From assembly GCF_009911645.1 (NCBI RefSeq), contig NZ_QWKI01000104.1:1-51080 (forward strand): 51,080 bases of DNA, in the 5' to 3' direction. Positions 43,986 through 51,080 of the stretch are shown in pieces. Numbering within the stretch: position 1 is the stretch's first letter; the number at the start of each line of letters is the position of its first letter. Made by a program: the position numbers and the translations under genes. This DNA is from Pseudoflavonifractor sp. 60. Its GTDB lineage: Bacteria > Bacillota > Clostridia > Oscillospirales > Oscillospiraceae. The notes under the pieces are model-generated. The model worked only from the letters and a program-made list of their open reading frames with translations. It did not search any database and was not told the origin of the DNA.

Positions 43986-45720
43986 TGATGACGGCGTTTC
44001 CGGCACTCGCTTTGATCGGCCCGGCTTCATGGCGATGATGGAGGAAGTCGAGGACGGCAATGTGGAGGCCATCATCGTCAAGGATATGTCCAGGCTGGGC
44101 CGTGACTATCTGAAAGTCGGTCAGGTGATGGAAATTCTTCGCCAGCGGGAAGTGCGCCTGATTGCCATTAACGACAATGTGGACACCGACAAAGGGGACA
44201 ATGACATGACCCCATTCTTGAATATCATGTACGAGTTTTACGCCCGTGACACGAGCCGTAAAATCAAGTCGGTATTCAAGGCCAAGGGCATGAGCGGCAA
44301 GCACTTGACCGGGACAGTAATCTATGGCTACCTGTGGGATGAAAAGCGGGAACACTGGCTAGTGGACGATGAGGCCGCTGCTGTGGTGCAGCGTATCTTC
44401 GCCATGACGCTGGCGGGCTACGGCCCCTACCAAATCGCCACCCAACTCACCCAGGACAAGGTTGAAATCCCATCGGTACATCTGGCAAGATTTAACGAGG
44501 GAGTGAACCGAACCAAGCCGGTCAAGGATATTTACGGATGGGGTTCCTCCACCATTGTCCATATACTCAAAAAGCGTGAATACCTGGGCCATACTGTCAA
44601 CTTTAAGACCCGTAAACACTTCAAGGACAAAAAGAGCCATTATGTCGATGAAAGCGAGTGGATGATTTTCGAGAATACCCATGCTCCCATCATCGACCAA
44701 GAAACCTTTGACAACGTACAGCGCATCCGGGGGAATGTCAAGCGTTACCCGGACGGCTGGGGGGAGGCCGCGCCGCTGACCGGCCTGATGTATTGTGCCG
44801 ACTGCGGCGGCAAAATGTATGTCCACCGCTCCAACAATGGCAAGCGTGTCCACCAGTACACTTGCGCCCAATACGGCAAAGTCCCCATTGGAACGCTCTG
44901 CCCCACCCAGCACCGTATCAACGAGAGCGTGGTGCTTGACCTCATTTCCGGGATGCTCCGGGCGATTGCCGACTATGCCAAGTCCGACCGGGCGGCGTTT
45001 ATCCGGGAAGTGCAGGAGGCCCAGGCCAGCCAGCAGGACAGCGACATCAAAAAGAAAAAGCGTCGGCTGACGGCGGCGCAGAAACGGGCCGGGGAACTGG
45101 AACGTCTTGTCTGCAAAATTTATGAGGACAACGCTTTGGGCCGTCTGCCGGATGCCCGGTATGCCGCCCTGGATGCACAGTACGCCAAGGAGCAGGAGGA
45201 ACTTGCCGTCGAGATTGCGGCGTTGGAAAAGGCCGTCAGCAGCTACGACCAGGGCAAGAAATCGGCGGAAAAGTTTATTGCCCTGATTGACAAGTACAGT
45301 GATTTTGAAACCATGACCACCACTATGCTCAATGAATTTGTCGATAAAATCCTCGTCCATGAGCGTGACCGCAAAGGCAGTATTGAAACCACCCAGGCGG
45401 TGGAGGTCTACTTCAATTTTGTCGGCAAGTATATCCCTCCGGCGTTCCGGGAAGTAGAGTTGACCCCGGAGGAACAGGAGGCCATTCGGAAGAAAGAGGA
45501 ATTGAAAGACCGGCGGCATCAAGCCTATCTCCGGCGCAAGGCCAGCGGTTGGCAGCGGCAGTATGAGGAACGCACCAGGGCGGCGAAAAAGGCCAAGATT
45601 GACGCACAGAAAGCCGCTATCCGGGCAGAGGATGTAGCGAAGGGTATCTATGCCCATGTTGCCGATTTGCCCCGCCAGGAGCCAAAACGGGCGGTTATGC
45701 AAGTCCGCCCTACGCTTTGA
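43975..45720 (+). pseudogene. 5'-truncated TnpX-like large serine recombinase
   Basis: The readable frame begins in mid-domain with SDDGVSGTRFDRPGF and continues through KDMSRLGRDYLKVG, YGWGSSTIVHILKKREYLGH, a zinc ribbon (CADCGGKM), coiled coil and a long basic tail (DUF4368-like) to TGA 45718-45720, 581 codons from TTG 43975. Intact relatives, such as the one at 7887, carry about 45-60 more N-terminal residues including the catalytic Ser in YxRLSxED; here these are missing, and the upstream DNA is AT-rich and non-coding. No ribosome site precedes the TTG. It should therefore be catalytically dead. The neat break suggests insertion of the upstream element into this gene. Confidence 0.8.
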
Positions 45721-45739
45721 GAGAAAGGAGAGTGCCGAC

Positions 45740-46096
45740 ATGAAAATCGAATTGGAGTATGTGAAAGTGGGCGATTACTATTTCCTTGCCCCGGCGCTGG
45801 AGCCGCAGCCAGACCGCAGCCTGGGCAAGTATGGCCTTATGCGTTTGCGCTATTTGAAGGAGCATCGTCCGGGCCTGTTCAACCGCCTGACTTTGAGCGG
45901 CAAGCTGTACGCCCACCTGTTGGAAACCGAGGACGCAGCCAATGACCTGCTGGACAGCATGATGCCGGGAATGGCAAAGGAGGCCGGGGCCACCGAGGAC
46001 TTGAAAGCCCGCGATCCCATGCGCTGGGTGGGGCTGATGAATTGCTGTAAGGCCCAGGTGGAGGAAATCATTTTTGCGGAAGTGATTATGATTTGA
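45740..46096 (+). CDS. tnpV: TnpV family transposon-encoded protein
   Basis: 118-residue small protein typical of Tn4451-like elements. The family pattern is clear: GDYYFLAPALEPQ, LGKYGLMRLRYLKEHRPGLF, LTLSGKLYAHLLETEDAAND and RDPMRWVGLMNCCKAQVEEI. TnpV proteins usually lie directly after TnpX-type recombinases, as here, 19 bases downstream. Their function is not established. ATG 45740 follows AAAGGAGAG. Terminator hairpin immediately after the stop. Confidence 0.85.
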   Translation: MKIELEYVKVGDYYFLAPALEPQPDRSLGKYGLMRLRYLKEHRPGLFNRLTLSGKLYAHLLETEDAANDLLDSMMPGMAKEAGATEDLKARDPMRWVGLMNCCKAQVEEIIFAEVIMI

Positions 46097-46098
46097 CA

Positions 46099-46126
46099 GA
46101 AATGCGGGGCAATCCCCGCATTTCTT
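46099..46126 (+). terminator. Terminator after tnpV
   Basis: 11-bp perfect stem GAAATGCGGGG / CCCCGCATTTC with loop CAAT, followed by TTAATA, three bases after the stop codon. Confidence 0.7.
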
Positions 46127-46138
46127 AATAATAGCAGC

Positions 46139-46168
46139 TTGCATATAGGGCAAGTGGCAGTCTATACT
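46139..46168 (+). promoter_or_regulatory. Possible promoter of the ECF sigma operon
   Basis: TTGCAT (46139-46144), 18-base spacer, TATACT (46163-46168), about 135 bases before the sigma gene. The -35 box is imperfect. An additional ECF-dependent promoter nearer the gene could not be recognised. Confidence 0.4.
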
Positions 46169-46303
46169 AATTTCGTCAAAATCTAATATGCCATAAGTGG
46201 TATCAGTTCCGGGCAAATATATGAGGGAAAACTGTTTTCAAAAATATTTCAAAAACTTTGTAAGATTTTTTGAAATACGGAGTCTTATAAGGGAGGAGGT
46301 GAG

Positions 46304-46807
46304 ATGGTGGCAGATTTCCAAGACGAATTTGAGAAAATTTATATCAGATACTTCAATGATGTATTTCTTTTTCTCAAAAAGCTGTCCAAAGATGAAAGTA
46401 TTGCAGAGGAAATCACAAGCGAAACATTCTTCAAAGCAATGCGCTCAATAGATGCTTTTCGCGGCGATACAGATATTCGCGTTTGGCTTTGTCAAATCGC
46501 AAAAAACTGTTACTTTTCTCACTTGAAAAAGCAACAGGGGCTTGTAGATATTGATGATGTTGAATTTACAGATAACATAGATACCATTGAGGAACAGATA
46601 ATAAACCGAAGTGATGCTATGCGAATACATCTGCTGCTGCACAATTTAGCTGAACCATACAAGGAAGTTTTTATGCTGCGGGTTTTTGGAGAATTGAGTT
46701 TCAAACAAATCGCAAAAATTTTTCAAAAAACAGATAACTGGGCCTGTGTCACTTATCACCGGGCAAGAAACAAAATATTGGAACAAATGGAGGCCAATAA
46801 TGAGTGA
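46304..46807 (+). CDS. ECF sigma factor
   Basis: 167-residue extracytoplasmic-function sigma factor. Region 2 reads FEKIYIRYFNDVFLFLKKL, then AEEITSETFFKAMRSID and DIRVWLCQIAKN; region 4 reads LAEPYKEVFMLRVFGELSFK and QIAKIFQKTDNWACVTYHRA. The spacing and size are normal. ATG 46304 follows GGGAGGAGG. The anti-sigma gene starts eight bases before this stop, a usual coupled arrangement. It opens an AT-rich island (to 50197) and probably activates the ABC genes that follow in response to an envelope signal. Confidence 0.9.
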   Translation: MVADFQDEFEKIYIRYFNDVFLFLKKLSKDESIAEEITSETFFKAMRSIDAFRGDTDIRVWLCQIAKNCYFSHLKKQQGLVDIDDVEFTDNIDTIEEQIINRSDAMRIHLLLHNLAEPYKEVFMLRVFGELSFKQIAKIFQKTDNWACVTYHRARNKILEQMEANNE

Positions 46808-47711
46808 TAAATGCAATTTGATTAAAGACATACTTCCACTTTATGTAGAAGATATGGTAAGTGCGGATACACGCGAATTTGTAAGCGAACATCTTGAGCA
46901 TTGCGCGGAGTGCCATGCGGAGTTTGAGCGTATGCAGAAAGCAACGAAATTCATTCCTGATACTGACCCCGATACTGATATTGTACCGCTGAAAAGAGTA
47001 AAGCGGGACTTATTTATCAAACGCTTGCAGACTATTTGTTTCACGGCGATCTTGGCCTGTGCCATCGTGACGATTGTTTTCGGGATTTTGACATCACCTA
47101 AATTTTTTCCCTATTCCGATAACCTGCTCAATGTGATTGATGTCCCTGATGGGAGCGTTATCATCACCTTTGATAGCGAGGTAACAGGGTATAGCTGCAA
47201 TGAAGTGTTTGACAATGAAACAGAAACGGCAATTTATCGCATAAATGCTTGGACTACCACTTGGGACTTACATTTGTCTAATCGTGGAAAACAAAACATG
47301 GTGATACCCTTTGACCGTGAAACTGAAATTCAGATTTTCTATGCTCAAAACGATGGCTCTGAGGACGTACTGATCTATGGGTCAAATCAAAACACCGAAG
47401 AAAACGGCGTAACTCTGCCAAGACTGATCCTGATGCCGTATTTCCTATTAGCTTTTCTCGCCCTTGTTGTCCTTGCAATTCTACGAGTGCTATTAAGAAA
47501 TAAGCAAGCAGTCGTTGTTTGGGTTGATAGGGCTATACCGTTCCCAATTTCCTATATGGCAGCGCAGCTTTGCACAAAAGGATTTAACTTCACCACATAT
47601 TCATCGCAACGAGATTTTTGTATCATCATCCTGGTTGCTATGCTGCTTTATTTCGCAATGCTGACAGGAAAATCTCTTTATAAAGCAAAGCTGAACACTT
47701 CGAGGGGATAG
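46800..47711 (+). CDS. Zinc-finger anti-sigma factor, membrane-anchored
   Basis: 303 residues from ATG 46800 (MSDKCNLIKDILPLYVEDMV). The N-terminal zf-HC2 motif reads HLEHCAECHAEF (His-x3-Cys-x2-Cys), which binds the sigma factor in the cytoplasm. A membrane segment follows (TICFTAILACAIVTIVFGIL), then an external domain of about 120 residues and three further hydrophobic segments (LILMPYFLLAFLALVVLAIL, IPFPISYMAAQL, FCIIILVAMLLYFAML). The extra C-terminal membrane part is more than in simple anti-sigma factors and may sense the envelope signal directly. Confidence 0.85.
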   Translation: MSDKCNLIKDILPLYVEDMVSADTREFVSEHLEHCAECHAEFERMQKATKFIPDTDPDTDIVPLKRVKRDLFIKRLQTICFTAILACAIVTIVFGILTSPKFFPYSDNLLNVIDVPDGSVIITFDSEVTGYSCNEVFDNETETAIYRINAWTTTWDLHLSNRGKQNMVIPFDRETEIQIFYAQNDGSEDVLIYGSNQNTEENGVTLPRLILMPYFLLAFLALVVLAILRVLLRNKQAVVVWVDRAIPFPISYMAAQLCTKGFNFTTYSSQRDFCIIILVAMLLYFAMLTGKSLYKAKLNTSRG

Positions 47712-47721
47712 AGGAAAGGGC

Positions 47722-48168
47722 ATGAAAAAATCTCTGTTTAGACTAACGGATATGTTGGAGCTAAGTATTGTATATATTTTCTGCTTTTCTCTCAATCTGC
47801 TTTTGGATTATGCAAAGACTTTGGACTTGGATGCCTATATTCTAAAGGCTTTTTTGAAAAACTTTATTGATTACCAGCTATTGATAGTTTTGCTGTTTAC
47901 GTTCATTGTGATAGTGTTCCATTATCAAATGCTGGAGAGAAAAAAGGCAGAAATATTTTGCAGAATACTTGTAGGCGGTACTGTGTTTAGCATCATCATT
48001 CGATATGTTCTGGACTGTCTCACGGTACTAATTTTCGTTTATCTTTTATCGGCTTTGGTAAATCTCCATTTTGATTTCAATTTAGCCGACAATTTTTATT
48101 TAGTCCTTATTTTTGTCACATACATACTAATCAGCGCAAGGCGGGTACGGAAATATGAAAATATTTAA
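47722..48168 (+). CDS. Small integral membrane protein
   Basis: 148 residues with four hydrophobic segments (LSIVYIFCFSLNLLLDY, LLIVLLFTFIVIVFHY, VGGTVFSIIIRYVLDCLTVL with IFVYLLSALV, YLVLIFVTYILIS) and a basic tail (ARRVRKYENI). It resembles short DUF3021-like membrane proteins found near regulators and ABC genes, but I cannot assign it firmly. It starts ten bases after the anti-sigma gene and overlaps the permease gene by 14 bases. A role in sensing or immunity is inferred from the operon only. Confidence 0.7.
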   Translation: MKKSLFRLTDMLELSIVYIFCFSLNLLLDYAKTLDLDAYILKAFLKNFIDYQLLIVLLFTFIVIVFHYQMLERKKAEIFCRILVGGTVFSIIIRYVLDCLTVLIFVYLLSALVNLHFDFNLADNFYLVLIFVTYILISARRVRKYENI

Positions 48169-49372
48169 GTTCATTGTTTCAAAAATATTTTTGAGAAAAG
48201 CGATACTTGGTATTGGTATCATGTTGTTGCTTCTCATGGCGAATTACATAACCTTTACTGCTGCTCGTTCTATTTTGTCAACATTTCAAGGGTATCAGGA
48301 AACAAAATATGTAAATCAAGAGGGAGTTTACATCGCCAACTTAGACCCGAATAGTCATATTGATATGAGCATAGTTGACGAAAATGGAACACAAGCAGTA
48401 TATGACTATTTGAACAGTAGCTTTCAGTATGCTTTTTATACAGACGGGTTTATTGTACCAGTTCCAAACGGTGATGATATGAAAATATCATTGGGCTATA
48501 TGAACGAGCAGTATTATAGATTAAATGAATTTGAACTTTCACAAGGGACGGGTTTGGATTTTGATTACCAATTAGACGGGGAAATCCCTGTTTTAATAGG
48601 AAAAGGGTTAAGTAAAACATATCCCGTTGGAGCAACAATAGAAATGGAAGAATCTGTTCTTGGGGGGCCTTTGACGCTAAAGGTTCAGGGCGTGTTGAAG
48701 CAAAACGCCTACCATTCTAATTTCTATGCCCTCAACTCCAAGGCATACTACAATTTCTCAATCCTCTTTCCAGTGAATGAGGAATTTATCAATCATGCGA
48801 ACATGGACATCAAATTTAATGGCCTCATGGACATTATACTTTTGGACACCTCAAAAGAAGAAATAGCGGATTTGAGTGAGGTTATCAACGATAATTTGGG
48901 TTTAAGTTTCAATTTCTTTAGTCAAAAGGAAAACTACGATTATTTCAACGAATACTATCTTCATTCACTAAAAATTATATTCATAACGACCGTTATTCTG
49001 CTGATCGTCATAACTTGTCTTTCTGTTTGGAACGCATTGGTGAGTGTTCGCCTAATGCTGAAAGACTTTACGATCAATCTGTTGGTGGGATTAAGCTACT
49101 CAAAGCTAAAAAGAATTTTTTATGGTTACTTTGGGATGCTCTCCTTTGTTAATGTAGCACTGATTGCCACATTCACTGCTTTTAACCGATACGGGCGCTG
49201 GTTAAGGAAAGACGCTACCTTTGCCACTTACGGATTGTTTGGTTTGATAGGAATGGACTGGCTGGCTTTGTTGCTGGTTGTCGTTTCTGATATTGTGATC
49301 GGAATAATTGTTGTCGAAAGTATGTTGTGGAAAATCAAAAAGGTTCCAATCTCCTTGGGGGTGTTGCAATGA
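48155..49372 (+). CDS. MacB/FtsX-like ABC permease
   Basis: 405-residue membrane protein with MacB-type topology: one N-terminal membrane segment (LGIGIMLLLLMANYITF, about 20-36), a large external domain (about 40-275) with strand-rich segments such as LDGEIPVLIGKGLSKTYPVG, then three C-terminal segments (IIFITTVILLIVITCLSVW, MLSFVNVALIATFTAF, LALLLVVVSDIVIGIIVV). Such permeases work by mechanotransmission to move or remove hydrophobic compounds or peptides. It overlaps the ATPase gene by four bases. Confidence 0.8.
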   Translation: MKIFKFIVSKIFLRKAILGIGIMLLLLMANYITFTAARSILSTFQGYQETKYVNQEGVYIANLDPNSHIDMSIVDENGTQAVYDYLNSSFQYAFYTDGFIVPVPNGDDMKISLGYMNEQYYRLNEFELSQGTGLDFDYQLDGEIPVLIGKGLSKTYPVGATIEMEESVLGGPLTLKVQGVLKQNAYHSNFYALNSKAYYNFSILFPVNEEFINHANMDIKFNGLMDIILLDTSKEEIADLSEVINDNLGLSFNFFSQKENYDYFNEYYLHSLKIIFITTVILLIVITCLSVWNALVSVRLMLKDFTINLLVGLSYSKLKRIFYGYFGMLSFVNVALIATFTAFNRYGRWLRKDATFATYGLFGLIGMDWLALLLVVVSDIVIGIIVVESMLWKIKKVPISLGVLQ

Positions 49373-50040
49373 CGAAGATTATTGATCTAAGCATTAAAGA
49401 AAAAATCTATAAGAGCAAAAAGGCGCAGATTTCAATACTAAATGATTTCAGGCTTGAAGTTGCCGCCAGTGAAAAAATTGCCATTGTAGGCGAATCGGGA
49501 GCGGGCAAGAGTTCTTTGCTCAATATCATTGGATTGCTTGATCGAAATTATGCCGGTGAATATACGCTTTTCGGTTCTCCGACAGATCAGTTACATACTA
49601 GTCAGTTGGCGCAATGGCGAAATCAACGGATTGGCTTTGTTCTTCAAGAGTCGGCACTCATTAACTCTTTGACGGTTGAAGATAACATCAAACTGCCGTT
49701 TCTCTATGCCAGTCCTGACAAAAAGGGTGTTGGGGAGATTGAGGATTTCGATGCTGTCATTAGTGCGATTGAGATCAGGCACATACTAAAAAAGAAACCT
49801 CTTGAATGTTCCGGCGGAGAAAAGGCCAGAGCAGTATTTGCCAGAGGAATCATCATGAAGCCTCAAATTATTTTGGCTGATGAACCTACGGCGTCCCTGG
49901 ATGTGGAGAACAGAGAACGAATTGTTGCCTTGCTTTTTAACATGAACAAAGAGTTTAACACCACTATCATTACTGTAACTCATGATTTGGAAATAGCCAA
50001 TCGTCATGATAGAGTAATCCATCTTGAAAGGAGTAAATAA
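49369..50040 (+). CDS. ABC transporter ATPase, LolD/MacB type
   Basis: 223-residue ATPase. Walker A GESGAGKSS, Q-loop FVLQESALINSLTVEDNI, signature CSGGEKARAVFARGI, Walker B ILADEPTASLD and H-loop VTHD are all present. The short form and ENI motif after the Q-loop are typical of partners of MacB-like permeases. ATG 49369 overlaps the permease stop (ATGA). With the permease at 48155 it forms a system controlled by the ECF sigma pair, most likely giving resistance to an antimicrobial peptide or exporting one. Confidence 0.9.
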   Translation: MTKIIDLSIKEKIYKSKKAQISILNDFRLEVAASEKIAIVGESGAGKSSLLNIIGLLDRNYAGEYTLFGSPTDQLHTSQLAQWRNQRIGFVLQESALINSLTVEDNIKLPFLYASPDKKGVGEIEDFDAVISAIEIRHILKKKPLECSGGEKARAVFARGIIMKPQIILADEPTASLDVENRERIVALLFNMNKEFNTTIITVTHDLEIANRHDRVIHLERSK

Positions 50041-50041
50041 A

Positions 50042-50197
50042 ATGGGATTTTTTGCGATGATTGCGTCAATGCTGCTGGGGATATTGTTTGTTGCAATCGG
50101 GATTTCCCGCAGAAAGCAAAAGGGGTGGCCTATAATCCTTATCGCACTCGGAATTGTGTTTGTCCTCATTGCGGTTTATTTGGGATGGCCTAAATAG
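50042..50197 (+). CDS. 51-residue membrane protein
   Basis: Short gene directly after the ATPase stop (one base between), with ribosome site AAAGGAG inside the end of the ATPase gene. The product has two hydrophobic segments (FFAMIASMLLGILFVAIGI and WPIILIALGIVFVLIAVYLG) separated by the basic turn SRRKQKG. It shares the AT-rich composition of the operon. Small hydrophobic proteins in this position often serve as immunity or modulator proteins of ABC systems; no family is recognised. Confidence 0.65.
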   Translation: MGFFAMIASMLLGILFVAIGISRRKQKGWPIILIALGIVFVLIAVYLGWPK

Positions 50198-50290
50198 AAG
50201 TCAATAAAAGCCAAGTCTGCCCAGCGGCAGAAAAGAAAAAAACCGCTGCTGGGCAGTCCGATTTCTCATGTCCAAACGCTCTTTCCAGCG

Positions 50291-50320
50291 GCGGCTTTGA
50301 TTATTCAAAGCCGCTGTTTT
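50291..50320 (+). terminator. Terminator of the ECF/ABC operon
   Basis: 10-bp perfect stem GCGGCTTTGA / TCAAAGCCGC with loop TTAT, followed by TGTTTTTAT. Confidence 0.85.
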
Positions 50321-50330
50321 TATATCCACT

Positions 50331-50354
50331 GGCGGCATATAGGAGGATGCCGCC
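50331..50354 (+). promoter_or_regulatory. Stem-loop presenting a ribosome binding site, with short leader frame
   Basis: GGCGGCAT (50331-50338) pairs with ATGCCGCC (50347-50354); the loop is ATAGGAGG, so the Shine-Dalgarno sequence is exposed in a hairpin loop. ATG 50355 follows immediately and encodes MRLQVDRHLSKKA before TAA. Possible leader peptide controlling downstream transcription. Confidence 0.4.
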
Positions 50355-50468
50355 ATGCGATTACAGGTAGATAGGCACTTGTCAAAAAAAGCCTAACCCC
50401 CACAGTAGCATCCCCTACTCAAATATGCGAAAATAGTCGTTTTTTGACGGCTCATACTGTTATGCCTT

Positions 50469-50503
50469 GCGCCCGAATGGTCTTGCACCATGCGGGCGCT
50501 TTT
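50469..50503 (+). terminator. Terminator or attenuator before the sigma-like gene
   Basis: Stem GCGCCCG-a-ATGGT / ACCAT-g-CGGGCGC with a 5-base loop, followed by TTTTC, 88 bases before the next start codon. Confidence 0.7.
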
Positions 50504-50590
50504 CTATTTCCGGGCCAGCGACACCGGCCCCGCTGCCGCTCCCCTCCCCCTCCGTTCAGACCCCAAAAAATCTGAACGGAGGAAAGGACA

Positions 50591-50989
50591 ATGGAAATTA
50601 CCATCAAAATCAACGGGCGGTTCATGTCCGTTGAGGTCAGCGCCGAGGTTGCGGACTATCTGGAACAGGCGAGACGGAACAATCGGAAACTCTACCGGGA
50701 GCGTCAGCGGTATTGGGATGGGCGCGAGTGTGATGAGTACATAATCGCCGCCGAGGGCCGCTTGCCCTACTGCGCCACCCCGGAGGAATTGGTCTGCCAA
50801 CGGGAAACGCTGGATGAAATTCTGGCGGTGCTGGCGCTCTGCACCGACACCCAGCGGGAGCGGTTCTTGCTCTATGCGCTGTACGATTTCAGCTATGCGG
50901 AGATTGCCGAGATGTGCGGTTGTACCAAAGGTTCGGTACAGACTTCCATCAACGCTGTCAGAAAAACTTTTCAGAAATTTTGGAAATAG
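50591..50989 (+). CDS. Sigma-70 region 4-like regulator of a mobile element
   Basis: 132 residues from ATG 50591 behind GAAAGGA. The C-terminus (DFSYAEIAEMCGCTKGSVQT then SINAVRKTFQKFWK) is a clear sigma region 4 helix-turn-helix. The N-terminal half (FMSVEVSAEVADYLEQARRN and YRERQRYWDGRECDE) lacks region 2. Proteins of this type are frequent in Tn916- and Tn1549-related elements, upstream of excision and integration genes. It shares a conserved upstream motif with the sigma-like gene at 37741, hinting at common control. Confidence 0.8.
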   Translation: MEITIKINGRFMSVEVSAEVADYLEQARRNNRKLYRERQRYWDGRECDEYIIAAEGRLPYCATPEELVCQRETLDEILAVLALCTDTQRERFLLYALYDFSYAEIAEMCGCTKGSVQTSINAVRKTFQKFWK

Positions 50990-51050
50990 GCCCATACAAC
51001 CGACCCCCTAAGTGGGCTATAAGGTGAGGGGCGTTAGCTCCATCACCGGG

Positions 51051-51080
51051 AGGGACAAGCAGTTTCGGCTGTTTGTCCCT
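51051..51080 (+). terminator. Hairpin at the window edge
   Basis: AGGGACAAGCAG / CTGTTTGTCCCT with loop TTTCGG (one G-T pair). What follows is outside the window, so a terminator is only likely. Confidence 0.4.

Larger units (their letters stand above)
50198..50590 (+). other. Structured spacer before the last sigma-like gene
   Basis: Contains a hairpin (CTGCCCAGC/GCTGGGCAG, about 50220-50264), a strong terminator (50291-50320), a stem-loop displaying AGGAGG (50331-50354) followed by a 13-codon frame from ATG 50355, the motif AAATATGCGAAAATAG (50421-50436) and a second terminator (50469-50503). No larger gene is visible. Confidence 0.6.

Overview
The window looks like a piece of a gut Clostridia genome, probably Oscillospiraceae-like (Flavonifractor or Pseudoflavonifractor type). 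This is inferred from a fairly high GC background with strong AGGAGG-type ribosome binding sites, an S-layer-anchored surface protein, YesL/LplB/YtcP-type sugar genes, and the many MobA/L, TnpX/TnpV and sigma-like genes that fill clostridial integrative elements. No rRNA, tRNA or CRISPR array was seen. All GC comments are by eye.

Layout. (1) 37-5046: a very large secreted protein joining BspA-type leucine-rich repeats, a class 3 lipase domain, a short RTX-like calcium motif, bacterial repeats and three SLH domains. (2) 5047-9570: a small mobilisation/integration module with a hairpin-dense spacer and possible oriT, a DUF3847 protein, a MobA/L relaxase, a striking array of non-identical hairpins (7127-7565), a TnpW-like small protein and a large serine recombinase. 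(3) 9710-19470: a co-directional DNA-metabolism cassette. It holds a beta-solenoid (bactofilin-like) protein, several unknown small proteins, an N6-adenine-type methyltransferase, a prokaryotic E2-like (family D, PRTRC-B type) protein, a Rad52-like annealase, a Rad50-like ATPase with a zinc hook, a CHC2 zinc-finger primase-like protein and a DUF6744-like protein. Tight spacing suggests one operon; one member carries a frameshift.

(4) 19621-23323 (minus): an ABC-2 exporter operon (two permeases, an aminoglycoside-phosphotransferase-fold protein and an ATPase). (5) 23456-36112: carbohydrate genes. These are a GH31 glucosidase; a minus-strand lacI-yesL-membrane-anchored binding-protein operon; and a divergent operon of two ABC permeases, a solute-binding lipoprotein, GH32 fructosidase, fructokinase and a GH32/43-like lipoprotein. 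Together they look like uptake and breakdown of sucrose or fructo-oligosaccharides: extracellular cleavage, import, intracellular GH32 hydrolysis and fructose phosphorylation. No importer ATPase is present, so a shared MsmK-type ATPase elsewhere would be needed.

(6) 36113-46126: a second mobile-element end. It has an orphan response regulator, a structured 600-base leader before a sigma-like gene, a DUF6870 protein, three overlapping or abutting large serine recombinases, a 5'-truncated TnpX-like recombinase and TnpV. (7) 46304-50197: an AT-rich island encoding an ECF sigma factor, its zinc-finger anti-sigma factor, a MacB/LolD-type ABC system and two small membrane proteins. (8) 50198-51080: a structured leader and another element-type sigma-like regulator.

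The metabolic genes sit between two sets of mobile-element modules, so they may be cargo of an integrative conjugative element or the product of nested insertions; the window alone cannot decide.
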